Of a stretch of 52,735 nt of DNA, positions 24,026 to 31,640 are shown in pieces. The notes beneath the pieces were generated by a model, which was not told where the DNA came from, did no database searches, and saw only the letters and a program-made list of their open reading frames with translations. Location: assembly GCF_030654605.1 (NCBI RefSeq), contig NZ_JAURXB010000274.1, positions 1-52,735 of the forward strand. Direction: 5' to 3'. The translations under genes and the position numbers were made by a program. The stretch comes from Bradyrhizobium sp. GTDB lineage: Bacteria > Pseudomonadota > Alphaproteobacteria > Rhizobiales > Xanthobacteraceae. How positions within the stretch are numbered: position 1 is the first letter of the stretch; the number at the start of each line of letters is the position of its first letter.

Positions 24026-25237
24026 TCAGGCCCGGCGGGCGGAGGTGCGGACAATGCCGGCGCTGATCAGACGCTCGATGGCGTCGGCATCGAACCCGGC
24101 GTCGAGCAGAACCTCGCGGCCGTCGGCGCCGATATCCGGGGCCGGACACAGGTCATCTTCCGACGGTCCCGCGATGCCCGGCGTGCGCGCGGCATACACT
24201 TTTCCGATGCCGGGCGTATCCTGGCAGACCGCCCCCCTCGTCGCCTCGACGTGGGTATTATGCAGCCAGTCACCGGGGGTGAGGATGCGCTCGGCGATCA
24301 CGTCGGCCGCGTGAAGCCGGCCGAGCCACGTTTCGCTGGTTTCGGTCAGGAATACCTCTCGCAACTGAGCCATCAAGATATCCGCCGAGTCCGCGCGCCG
24401 GGCAAAATCCTGATAGCGCGGATCGCCGGCGAGGTCTTCCCGCTCGATTGCGGTGCAGAGGCGCTTGTACTGCGCCTCGTTCACCAGCGTCACCATGATC
24501 CAGCCGTCGCGGGTCTGGTAGGAGCCTGCCGGCACGTTGAGCGCGCGCGGGGCGCCGCCCTCCAGCACATGTTCGGCGGCCTTGTGGCCGAGCAGCGCGG
24601 CGGTCGACTGCGCGAGGTTGACGTCGATCCAGCGACCGGTGCCGACGGTGGCGCGGGCGAACAGCGCCGTGGCGATGGCCTGGAACGCATAGACCCCGGT
24701 GGCGACGTCGGAGATGGTGTGACCGACCCGATGCGGCACCTTGTCATTGCCGAGATTGACCGAGACCAGTCCGGAAAAGGCCTGCGCCACCGAATCCGAG
24801 CCAGGGCGCTTCGAGTAGGGACCGTCCTGCCCGAAACCGGAGATCGAAAGATAGATCAGGCCGGGATTGTCGCGCGACAGTTCCTCATAGCCGATGCCGA
24901 GCCGGGCGGCGACGCCGGGACGGAATCCTTCGATCAGCACGTCGGACTCTACGGCGAGCCGCTTGGCGATCGCGATGCCCTCGGCGTGCTTCAGGTCGAG
25001 GCACAGGCTGCGCTTGCCCCTGTTGTAGACCGCCGACAGCGCGGTATGGCTGCCATAGGTGGTTCCGAGGTAGCGCGACCAGTCGCCCTCGGGCGGTTCG
25101 ACCTTGATAACCTCGGCGCCGTAAACGCCCAGCAGCATCGCACAATAGGGCGACGCGATGCCCTGCCCGAAGTCCAGCACCCGCAAACCGCGATAGGGCG
25201 CTTCATGCGTCGGCGACATCTTCCGTTTGGCGGTCAT
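24026..25237 (-). CDS. CaiB/BaiF family CoA-transferase
   Basis: 403 residues (class III CoA-transferase). GLRVLDFGQGIASPYCAMLL, YGAEVIKVEPPEGDWSR, LYNRGKRS-type segment YNRGKRSLCLDLKHAEG, LIYLSISGFGQDGPYSKRPGSDS with the catalytic Asp in the family position, and DVATGVYAFQAIATALFAR are all present. It transfers CoA from an acyl-CoA such as succinyl-CoA to a carboxylate. In the itaconate route of Pseudomonas a CaiB-type enzyme (Ict) performs this first step and is followed by MaoC hydratase and CitE-type lyase, the same set as here. It leads this four-gene group, 125 bases after the mannonate dehydratase gene. The start could also be 25219. Confidence 0.87.
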   Translation of the reverse strand: MTAKRKMSPTHEAPYRGLRVLDFGQGIASPYCAMLLGVYGAEVIKVEPPEGDWSRYLGTTYGSHTALSAVYNRGKRSLCLDLKHAEGIAIAKRLAVESDVLIEGFRPGVAARLGIGYEELSRDNPGLIYLSISGFGQDGPYSKRPGSDSVAQAFSGLVSVNLGNDKVPHRVGHTISDVATGVYAFQAIATALFARATVGTGRWIDVNLAQSTAALLGHKAAEHVLEGGAPRALNVPAGSYQTRDGWIMVTLVNEAQYKRLCTAIEREDLAGDPRYQDFARRADSADILMAQLREVFLTETSETWLGRLHAADVIAERILTPGDWLHNTHVEATRGAVCQDTPGIGKVYAARTPGIAGPSEDDLCPAPDIGADGREVLLDAGFDADAIERLISAGIVRTSARRA

Positions 25238-25362
25238 TTTTTGTTTTTCTCAAGCGGGGGTCCGCAGAGAGAGAAGAGGATGGCTTTGGATGAGTCAAGC
25301 GCGCGCCAGCGCGGGTCGCCCTGCGCTGGAGACGTGGTTCGAGGATGATCCGGAAGCGACGC

Positions 25363-26562
25363 TCAGGCGCGCTCGGCATGCTCGATGGCGCGGATGGCGC
25401 CACGCAGTTCGGCGAGGCCGCGCAGCCTGCCGATCGCGGTATAGCCGGGATTGGTCCGCTTGGTTTCCTGGAGATCGTCGAGCATGCGGTGGCCGTGATC
25501 GGGCCGGAACACGATCTGGTCGCCGGCCGTCCGGCGCCGGTTTTCCGCCAGCAGCGCCTTCAGAACCGCGATCATGTCGACGTCGCCGTCGAGATGATCG
25601 GCCTCGAAGAACGACAGGCCGTCGGCCTCCCGTCTGGTCGCCCGCAAATGGGCAAAGCCGATGCGCGACGCGAACCGCTTCGCCATCGCGGGAAGATCGT
25701 TTTCCGCACGCACGCCGAGCGAGCCGGTGCAGAGACAAATGCCGTTCGCCTTCGAGGGCACGGCATCGAACAGCGCCTGGTAGTCTTCCGCTGATGAGGC
25801 GATGCGCGGCAGACCGAACAGCGAGCGCGGCGGGTCGTCGGGATGCAGCGTCAGCGTCACGCCGAGCGCTTCCGCCACCGGCGCGACCCGTGCGAGAAAC
25901 TCGATCAGGTGTTGGCGCAACACCTGCGAGGTGATGCCGCGGTATTGCTCGAGCCGGTCGCGAAACTGCGGGATCGAGAGCGCATCGGTGGTCGAGCCGG
26001 GCAAGGCGCTGGCGATCACCATCACCATGTAATCGATATCGGCCTGGCTCATCGCCTCGTACACCTGCTTCGCCCGCGCCTGGGCGGCGGGCGAATATTC
26101 CGCCGTAGCGCCGGGCCGCTGCAGAATGTGCAGATCGAACGCCGCAAAACGGTTCTGGTCGAAACGCAGCGCGCGGGCACCGTTCGGCAACTCCCATTCG
26201 AGATCGGTGCGGCACCAGTCGACGACGGGCATGAAGTTGTAGCAGATGATCCGGATGCCGGCGGCGGCCACCGCTTCCAGGCTCGCTATCCAGGCCTCGA
26301 TCGAGCGCGTGGCCGCTCCCCCGAGCTGCTTTACATCGTCCGGCACCGGAATCGATTCCACCACCGACCAGGTCAGCGGCGAGCGTCCGGACGGCCCGCT
26401 CTCGACGATCGCTTTGCGCTGCTCGACCGCCGCACGGGTCCAGGCCTCGCCGATCGGTATCTGATGCAGCGCGGTGACGACATCGGTCGCACCGGCCTGC
26501 CGGATATCGTCGAGCGATACCGGATCGTCGGGCCCGTACCAGCGCCATCCCTGCAGCATCAT
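25363..26562 (-). CDS. uxuA: Mannonate dehydratase
   Basis: Converts D-mannonate to 2-keto-3-deoxygluconate in D-glucuronate breakdown. 399 residues, the usual UxuA length. It has WRWYGPDDPVSLDDIRQAGA at the start, VTALHQIPIGEAW, ICYNFMPVVDWCRTDL, LTLHPDDPP (metal-binding His), CLCTGSLG and FAHLRATRREADGLSFFEAD and the end FRPDHGHRMLDD, all typical of the Fe/Mn-dependent UxuA family. A GAGGG site precedes the ATG pair. It lies 10 bases after the idonate-type dehydrogenase, downstream of the TRAP transporter genes, and its partner oxidoreductase (uxuB-like) is divergent at 31641. Confidence 0.95.
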   Translation of the reverse strand: MMLQGWRWYGPDDPVSLDDIRQAGATDVVTALHQIPIGEAWTRAAVEQRKAIVESGPSGRSPLTWSVVESIPVPDDVKQLGGAATRSIEAWIASLEAVAAAGIRIICYNFMPVVDWCRTDLEWELPNGARALRFDQNRFAAFDLHILQRPGATAEYSPAAQARAKQVYEAMSQADIDYMVMVIASALPGSTTDALSIPQFRDRLEQYRGITSQVLRQHLIEFLARVAPVAEALGVTLTLHPDDPPRSLFGLPRIASSAEDYQALFDAVPSKANGICLCTGSLGVRAENDLPAMAKRFASRIGFAHLRATRREADGLSFFEADHLDGDVDMIAVLKALLAENRRRTAGDQIVFRPDHGHRMLDDLQETKRTNPGYTAIGRLRGLAELRGAIRAIEHAERA

Positions 26563-26572
26563 CGAAAATCCC

Positions 26573-27622
26573 TCAATGCGCCGTGAGCACGACCTTGACG
26601 CTCTGCGAGCGATCGAGCGCCAGCCGCATCGCGTCGGGTGCGCCGGCCAGAGGACGCTCGGCCGTCACCAGCGCCATCACGTCGACGCTGCCGTCGGAGA
26701 TCAATTCGACCGCGGTCATGAATTCGGAGCCGAACCGGAACGAGCCCCGGAGATCGATCTCCTTGGCCATGACGGCATTGGCGGGTACTGGAATCTGGCC
26801 GCCCGGCAGATTACCGATCTGCACCACGATGCCACCGCGCCTGACAATGTCGATGGCGCTGGCGAGGCCTGCCGCCGTTCCCGAGACTTCGAAGGCGACA
26901 TCGAACGGGCTTGTCGCCGCATGCGCCTTCAATCCGTCATCGCCGCCGGAGACGTCAGCGACATGGTCGGCGCCGAGCCGGCTGGCAAAAGCCAGCGGTG
27001 CGGCGGCAATATCGACGACGGTGATTTCGGCAATGCCGGCGCGCCGCGCCGCCAGCATGGTGAGCAGGCCGATCGGGCCCGCGCCGAACACCACCGCGCG
27101 CTTACCGCTGATATCGCCGGCGCGGGCGACCGCGTGCAGGCAGACCGCCAGCGGTTCCGCCAGTGCCGCCGCCTGGTACGGCACTTGGTCCGGAATCTTG
27201 ACGCACTGCTCCGGGACGGCGTCGAAGAAACTGGCGAAACCGCCCTGCATGTGCGGCGTCTTCGACGCCGAGCCCATGAAGTAGATGTTCTCGCACAGAT
27301 TGAGCCTGCCCTCGCGGCACCGCGTGCAGCGGCCGCACCAGCGCGACGGATTGACGGCGACCCGGTCGCCGATCGCGAGTCCGGGCGCGCTGCCCGCGAT
27401 TTCGACCACCTCGCCGGCGATTTCGTGCCCGAGCACCAGCGGCGACGTCACGACAAAGTCCCCGGTGCGGGCATGGCGGAAGTAATGCATGTCCGAGCCG
27501 CAAATGCCGCCGGCGCCGAAGCGAATGCGCACCATGCCAGCGGCAAGGCGCTCGAGCGGACGTTCCACCATGCGCAGGTCTTCCGGGCCGAACAGAGTTG
27601 CAGCCAAAGCCATCGATGTCAT
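26573..27622 (-). CDS. Zinc-dependent alcohol dehydrogenase, L-idonate 5-dehydrogenase-like
   Basis: 349 residues from the ATG at 27622, which overlaps the TRAP permease stop by ATGA. Medium-chain dehydrogenase with catalytic zinc ligands in GGICGSDMHYF and LGHEIAGEV. The structural zinc Cys cluster is in WCGRCTRCREGRLNLC. The NAD-binding segment is AVVFGAGPIGLLTMLAARRAG. It is most like L-idonate 5-dehydrogenase (IdnD), which oxidises L-idonate to 5-ketogluconate, but sorbitol-type or other aldonate substrates are possible. Position between TRAP permease and mannonate dehydratase supports a sugar-acid role. Confidence 0.87.
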   Translation of the reverse strand: MTSMALAATLFGPEDLRMVERPLERLAAGMVRIRFGAGGICGSDMHYFRHARTGDFVVTSPLVLGHEIAGEVVEIAGSAPGLAIGDRVAVNPSRWCGRCTRCREGRLNLCENIYFMGSASKTPHMQGGFASFFDAVPEQCVKIPDQVPYQAAALAEPLAVCLHAVARAGDISGKRAVVFGAGPIGLLTMLAARRAGIAEITVVDIAAAPLAFASRLGADHVADVSGGDDGLKAHAATSPFDVAFEVSGTAAGLASAIDIVRRGGIVVQIGNLPGGQIPVPANAVMAKEIDLRGSFRFGSEFMTAVELISDGSVDVMALVTAERPLAGAPDAMRLALDRSQSVKVVLTAH

Positions 27623-29025
27623 TTTGCAAGCCCCATGTATTTCGGCAGCCACAGCGTCAGTTCCGGGATGTAGGTGATCGCAATCAGCGCCAGCATCAGC
27701 GGCACCAGCCACGGCAAGATCGCCATCGTGGTGCGCTCGACCGAGAGTTTTGCGACGCGCGCCAGCACGAACAACACCATGCCGAGCGGCGGATGCAAGA
27801 GGCCGATCATCAGGTTCAGCGTCATGATCAGCCCGAAATGGATCGGATCGATGCCGAGCTTGAGGACGATCGGCAGCAGGATCGGCACCAGGATGGTGAT
27901 CGCCGCGATGGTGTCGATGAAGCATCCGACGAACAGGATGAGAATGTTGGCGAGCAGCAGGAATACCCATTTGGTCTGCGTCAGCCCGAGGATGGCGTCG
28001 GTCATCAGCTGCGCGGCCTGCGAGACCGTCAGAAGCCAGGCGAAGATCGAAGCCGCCGTGACGATGAACAGCACCGATGCCGTGGTCTCGATGGTGTCGA
28101 AGGTGGCCTTGGCCACCGTCTTCACGGTCATGGTGCGATAGCGCACCAGCCCGAGAAACAGCGACCAGATCACGGCCGCGACCGCGGCTTCCGTCGGCGT
28201 GAACCAGCCGAGCGTCATGCCGCCGATCAGAATCACCGGCGCCATCAGCGCCATGACGGCTGAGAAATCGTAATACCAGTCGATCGCCAGCAGCACCACG
28301 AGCCCGATGCCGATCGCGAGGTTGGTCGAAACGCCGGCGAGGGTCAACAGCCAGACCGCCAACGGGAAGGCGATGACGAGCCCGATCTCGGTAGCCGCCG
28401 ATCCCAGCTGCGTCCATGAGAACGGCGCATCGCTGCCCCAACCGTTCTTGTGGGCGAAATACGCCACCGTCGCCATCATGAACAGCGTCATGAGGACGCC
28501 GGGGATGAGGCCGCCCAGGAACAGCGCGCCGATCGAGACGTTCGCCATCATGCCGTAGATCACGAACGGCAGCGATGGCGGAATGATCGGACCGAGCGTC
28601 GCCGATGCCGCGGTGACGCCGACGGCAAACTCCGTGGAGTAGCCGTGATCCTTCATTGCCTTGATCTCGATGGTGCCGAGACCGGCGGCATCGGCGATCG
28701 CGGTGCCGGACATGCCCGAGAAAATCACCGAGCCGATGATGTTGACGTGGCCGAGGCCGCCGCGCATCCAGCCTACCAGCGCCACCGCGAACTTGTAGAT
28801 GCGGCCGGTGACCCCGGCGATGTTCATGAGGTTGCCGGCCAGAATGAAGAACGGCACGGCCAGCAACGGAAAGCTCTCGACGCCGGCAATCATGCGCTGC
28901 GCCAGCGTCACGTCGGGCGTGATGCCCGTGACGAGAATGTACAGCAGCGACGACGTCGCCATCGCCAGCGCGACCGGAAGGCCCACCAGCATCAATATCA
29001 GAAACGCTCCGAGCAGCAGCAGCAT
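27619..29025 (-). CDS. TRAP transporter large permease (DctM family)
   Basis: 468 residues, about 12 hydrophobic segments. It drives Na+- or H+-coupled uptake of the ligand delivered by the DctP protein. Family signatures include GLPVALAMATSSLLYI at the start, the FPLLAVPFFILAGNLMN segment, GGLGHVNIIGSVIFSGMSGTA, and ASATLGPIIPPSLPFVIYG. Length and order match DctM (the IT superfamily). The start follows the small permease by 4 bases, and its stop overlaps the next gene (ATGA). Its substrate is probably a hexuronate or related sugar acid because mannonate and idonate enzymes follow. A C4 or C5 dicarboxylate cannot be excluded. Confidence 0.93.
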   Translation of the reverse strand: MLLLLGAFLILMLVGLPVALAMATSSLLYILVTGITPDVTLAQRMIAGVESFPLLAVPFFILAGNLMNIAGVTGRIYKFAVALVGWMRGGLGHVNIIGSVIFSGMSGTAIADAAGLGTIEIKAMKDHGYSTEFAVGVTAASATLGPIIPPSLPFVIYGMMANVSIGALFLGGLIPGVLMTLFMMATVAYFAHKNGWGSDAPFSWTQLGSAATEIGLVIAFPLAVWLLTLAGVSTNLAIGIGLVVLLAIDWYYDFSAVMALMAPVILIGGMTLGWFTPTEAAVAAVIWSLFLGLVRYRTMTVKTVAKATFDTIETTASVLFIVTAASIFAWLLTVSQAAQLMTDAILGLTQTKWVFLLLANILILFVGCFIDTIAAITILVPILLPIVLKLGIDPIHFGLIMTLNLMIGLLHPPLGMVLFVLARVAKLSVERTTMAILPWLVPLMLALIAITYIPELTLWLPKYMGLAK

Positions 29026-29029
29026 GACG

Positions 29030-29605
29030 TTATTCTTCCGTTCCGTCGAATGCGCCGGGGCGCTCCAGAATCGAGTAGCCGCGCCGCCAGTTGTCGACGG
29101 CGATCTGGATCGATCGGACGAACATCATGACAAAGCCGAACAGCACGACGTAGTAGACGAAACCCTTCTGGAATTTGATCGTCGTCATCCGCTCGTCGCC
29201 GACGACCTGAATGAAGACCCAGACCAGCTTGATCGCGTAGCCGAAGAAGGCGATGCGGATCAGATCGATCGCGGTCGAAAGCGCACGTGCCGGCAGATGC
29301 GGCAGATAGCGAAACAGCAGATCGACCTGGATATGCCGCGACAGGCGCACACACATCGACGATCCCACAAACACCACGCCGATCAGGCAATAGGTCGCGA
29401 TCTCCTCGGTCCAGGCGTAGCTGTCGTTGAGGACATAGCGGGTAAAGAACTGCAGGAAGACGCTGAGCGCCATGATCCAGAAGATCGCCAGCGTCAGCCA
29501 GTCCTCGAACGCGTATTGCCCAAGATCGACCTTGGGGATCGCCTCCTCCTCGAAGGTATGGGCGATCTCTTCCGCCGTGATCTGCTTGTGCACTTCGGCC
29601 GTCAT
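29030..29605 (-). CDS. TRAP transporter small permease (DctQ family)
   Basis: 191 residues with four membrane segments (WLTLAIFWIMALSVFLQFFTR, CLIGVVFVGSSMCV, LIRIAFFGYAIKLVWVFIQVV, YYVVLFGFVMMFVRSIQI). The N-terminus is cytosolic and acidic (EEIAHTFEEEAIPKVDLGQY). TRYVLNDSYAWTEEIATYCL is the conserved DctQ stretch. It forms the integral membrane complex with the DctM protein encoded 4 bases downstream, and sits 74 bases after the DctP gene. No separate function is expected. Confidence 0.92.
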   Translation of the reverse strand: MTAEVHKQITAEEIAHTFEEEAIPKVDLGQYAFEDWLTLAIFWIMALSVFLQFFTRYVLNDSYAWTEEIATYCLIGVVFVGSSMCVRLSRHIQVDLLFRYLPHLPARALSTAIDLIRIAFFGYAIKLVWVFIQVVGDERMTTIKFQKGFVYYVVLFGFVMMFVRSIQIAVDNWRRGYSILERPGAFDGTEE

Positions 29606-29679
29606 GGGCTTCTCTTTGCTCGATCAGGTTTCCGCCTCTCCCCGCCGCATGCGGGAAGAGGCGGAAAACGCCGCGTGTC

Positions 29680-30657
29680 TTACTTGACGGCCTGGATGCG
29701 ATCCCAGTCGGCCTTGCGATAGTCGAAACTCTCGAAGGTCGTGGTCTTGAGTACCGTGTCGCGGAACGCGTTCTTGTCGACCTCGGTGACGGTGAGGCCC
29801 TTGGTCTTGAAGAAATCGACCAGCTTGGCCTCTTTAGCCTTGATTTCCGCGGTCGCCTTCGCCGCCGCTTCCTGCGCCACGTCGCCGAAGATCTTGCGGT
29901 CTTCCGCGGAGAGCTTCTTCCAGAGACCGCCCGCGATCACCGTATTGAGATGGTCGACGATGTGGCCGGTCAGCACGATGTGCTTCTGCACCTCGTAGAA
30001 TTTCTTCGCCTCGATCGTGGTCAGCGGATTTTCCTGGGCTTCCACCGTGCCGTTCTGCAGGGCGAGGTAGACTTCGGCAAAGGCGATCGGCGCGGTGTTG
30101 GCGCCGCAGGCACGCGGCATCGCCAGGTAGGCCGGGACATCAGGCACCCGGATCTTGAGGCCCTTCATGTCGGCGCAGGTCTTGATCGGCTTGTTCGACG
30201 TGGTGTGACGCACGCCGTAATAGGTGACGGCCGCGATGTGATGACCGCTCTTGTCCTCGTAACCCTTGGTCAGCTCCTTGAAGACGTCGCTCTTGGTGTA
30301 GGCCAAAAGGTGCTCGGCGTCGCGGAAGGTGTAGGGATAATAGGTGACGCCGATCGGCGGATAGCTCTTCGCCGCAAAGCTCGATCCGGAAATGATGATA
30401 TCGACCGAACCGAGCGCCAGGCCCTGGTTGATGTCGGTTTCCTTGCCGAGCTGCGAGGCCGGATAGACGTCGATCTGGTAGCGTCCGCTGGTCCGCTTGC
30501 CGATCTCCTGCGCCGCCCATACCGAAGCGGTGTGGAACGGCTCCGACGTCTCATAGACGTGGGCCCATTTCAGTTTCGCCTGGGCCATGCCGACATTGGT
30601 CGCAGCCACCAGCGCTGTTGCCGATGCCGCCAATACAATCATTGCTCTCTTCAACAT
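29680..30657 (-). CDS. TRAP transporter substrate-binding protein (DctP family)
   Basis: 325 residues from the ATG at 30657, preceded by GGAGGAAATTGTC. An open frame 16 codons longer has no ribosome site. The signal peptide is MLKRAMIVLAASATALVAATNVGMA. The mature chain has LKWAHVYETSEPFHTASVWAAQ, RYQIDVYPASQLGKETD, MKGLKIRVPDVPAYL (carboxylate-binding Arg) and NGTVEAQENPLTTIEAKKFY, all DctP hallmarks. First gene of a likely seven- to ten-gene minus-strand transcript. The ligand is probably a sugar acid, by neighbours. Confidence 0.93.
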   Translation of the reverse strand: MLKRAMIVLAASATALVAATNVGMAQAKLKWAHVYETSEPFHTASVWAAQEIGKRTSGRYQIDVYPASQLGKETDINQGLALGSVDIIISGSSFAAKSYPPIGVTYYPYTFRDAEHLLAYTKSDVFKELTKGYEDKSGHHIAAVTYYGVRHTTSNKPIKTCADMKGLKIRVPDVPAYLAMPRACGANTAPIAFAEVYLALQNGTVEAQENPLTTIEAKKFYEVQKHIVLTGHIVDHLNTVIAGGLWKKLSAEDRKIFGDVAQEAAAKATAEIKAKEAKLVDFFKTKGLTVTEVDKNAFRDTVLKTTTFESFDYRKADWDRIQAVK

Positions 30658-30680
30658 GACAATTTCCTCCACTGTTACGT

Positions 30681-30696
30681 TTGGTTTTTTACCCAA
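30681..30696. promoter_or_regulatory. Candidate operator upstream of TRAP operon
   Basis: TTGGTTTTTTACCCAA lies 24 bases upstream of the DctP start. Its half-sites (TTGGT and ACC-CAA) resemble the ATTGG-N5-CCAAT site on the other side of the regulator gene, and the TTGGT...ACCAA form is common for FadR-type regulators. This would let the neighbouring GntR-family protein repress uptake genes. It is imperfect and based on sequence only. Confidence 0.35.
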
Positions 30697-30773
30697 TCGG
30701 TTCATGATTCAGCCGAACCGCTCGAATGGATGTTTGCAGGCGCCCGCCTCTGCGGCGCACCCGCTGAAATTTC

Positions 30774-31511
30774 TCAGCCGCTCCTGATCGAAACGCGCGA
30801 TGGCGAGGCCGCCTCGGCCCCAAAACTCTGGGCAAAGCGTTCCTGCGAACAGGCGAGATGATGACGCATCGCGATCCCGGCGGCTTCGGGCTCGTGCGCC
30901 GCGATGGCGTCGCGGATCGCGTGATGCTCGGCGAGGGCAGCGCGCCACGACTCCGGATTCTCGAAGTAGTGCGCCAGCTTGGCGAAGTAGGGATTGAGCC
31001 GCTGGTCGAACAGTTCACCGACGACACGGACCAGCACCGCATTGTCGAGGCTCCCCGACACCGCAATATGGAAGGCGCGGTCATGGATCATCGAGGGCTC
31101 GCCGGGATGTTGCACCGTCGCCATCGCCACCAGCGATGCGTCGATGCGCGCGATATCGGCTGCCGTGGCGACCCGTGCCGCCTGTTCGGCGATCGCGCCT
31201 TCGATGAATTCGCGGGCCCGCAACACCTCGAACGGCCCTTCGATCGTGGCGGAAGCCGGCAGGGGGAAAGCGGGTGCCGCCGGTTCGATGACATAGATTC
31301 CGGAGCCGACGCGGATGCGGACCCGGCCCTCGACTTCCAGCGCAATCAGCGCTTCGCGCACCGTCGGCCGCGAGACTTTCAACTGTTCGGCGAGATCGCG
31401 TTCGGTCGGCAGCCGGCTGCCGACGGCGTATTCACCGCTGTCGATCAGGGCACGCAGTTGATCGGCAATCTGGCGATAGAGGCGCCGCGCCTCGACAGCT
31501 TCGAGCGGCAC
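30774..31511 (-). CDS. GntR-family regulator, FadR subfamily (UxuR/ExuR-like)
   Basis: 245 residues starting at GTG 31511 with an AGGGAGACC ribosome site. The winged HTH occupies residues 5-75 (LYRQIADQLRALIDSGEYAV, LPTERDLAEQLKVSRPTVREAL, VRIRVGSGIYV). The C-terminal FCD domain is helical with the metal/effector His set (MIHDRAFHIAVSGSLDN, AEHHAIRDAIAAHEPEAAGIAMRHHL). Such proteins act as repressors released by uronates or aldonates. It lies between the TRAP operon and the divergent mannonate oxidoreductase gene, which fits control of both. Confidence 0.92.
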   Translation of the reverse strand: MPLEAVEARRLYRQIADQLRALIDSGEYAVGSRLPTERDLAEQLKVSRPTVREALIALEVEGRVRIRVGSGIYVIEPAAPAFPLPASATIEGPFEVLRAREFIEGAIAEQAARVATAADIARIDASLVAMATVQHPGEPSMIHDRAFHIAVSGSLDNAVLVRVVGELFDQRLNPYFAKLAHYFENPESWRAALAEHHAIRDAIAAHEPEAAGIAMRHHLACSQERFAQSFGAEAASPSRVSIRSG

Positions 31512-31543
31512 GCTGGTCTCCCTGTAACGACTCCCTGTGGCAC

Positions 31544-31558
31544 ATTGGCCTTACCAAT
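31544..31558. promoter_or_regulatory. Candidate FadR-type operator in regulator/uxuB divergent region
   Basis: ATTGG-CCTTA-CCAAT is a perfect inverted repeat with 5-base arms and 5-base spacer, 33 bases upstream of the regulator start and about 80 upstream of the uxuB start. The TTGG...CCAA form is typical for FadR/UxuR-type dimers. It could serve both autoregulation and control of the oxidoreductase gene. Confidence 0.5.
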
Positions 31559-31640
31559 TGACCGAAGGATTGACGGGAAAAGCCGCCTATGTCAAGCGAG
31601 AGGGCGAAAATCCCGCTTTTTACCTAGATTGGGCTCGATT

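Noticed and set aside
22710..24314. A 534-codon open frame on the plus strand opposite the CitE, MaoC and hydratase genes
   Set aside because: It is antisense to three well-supported genes, with residue composition typical of high-GC shadow frames and no domain.
26573..28441. A 622-codon minus-strand frame that joins the idonate-type dehydrogenase to an upstream stretch
   Set aside because: The upstream part is the DctM gene in another frame. The real start is the ATGA overlap at 27622.
30858..31640. Upstream extension of the mannonate oxidoreductase frame
   Set aside because: It is antisense to the FadR-type regulator and has no homology to the family. The conserved chain begins near 31641.
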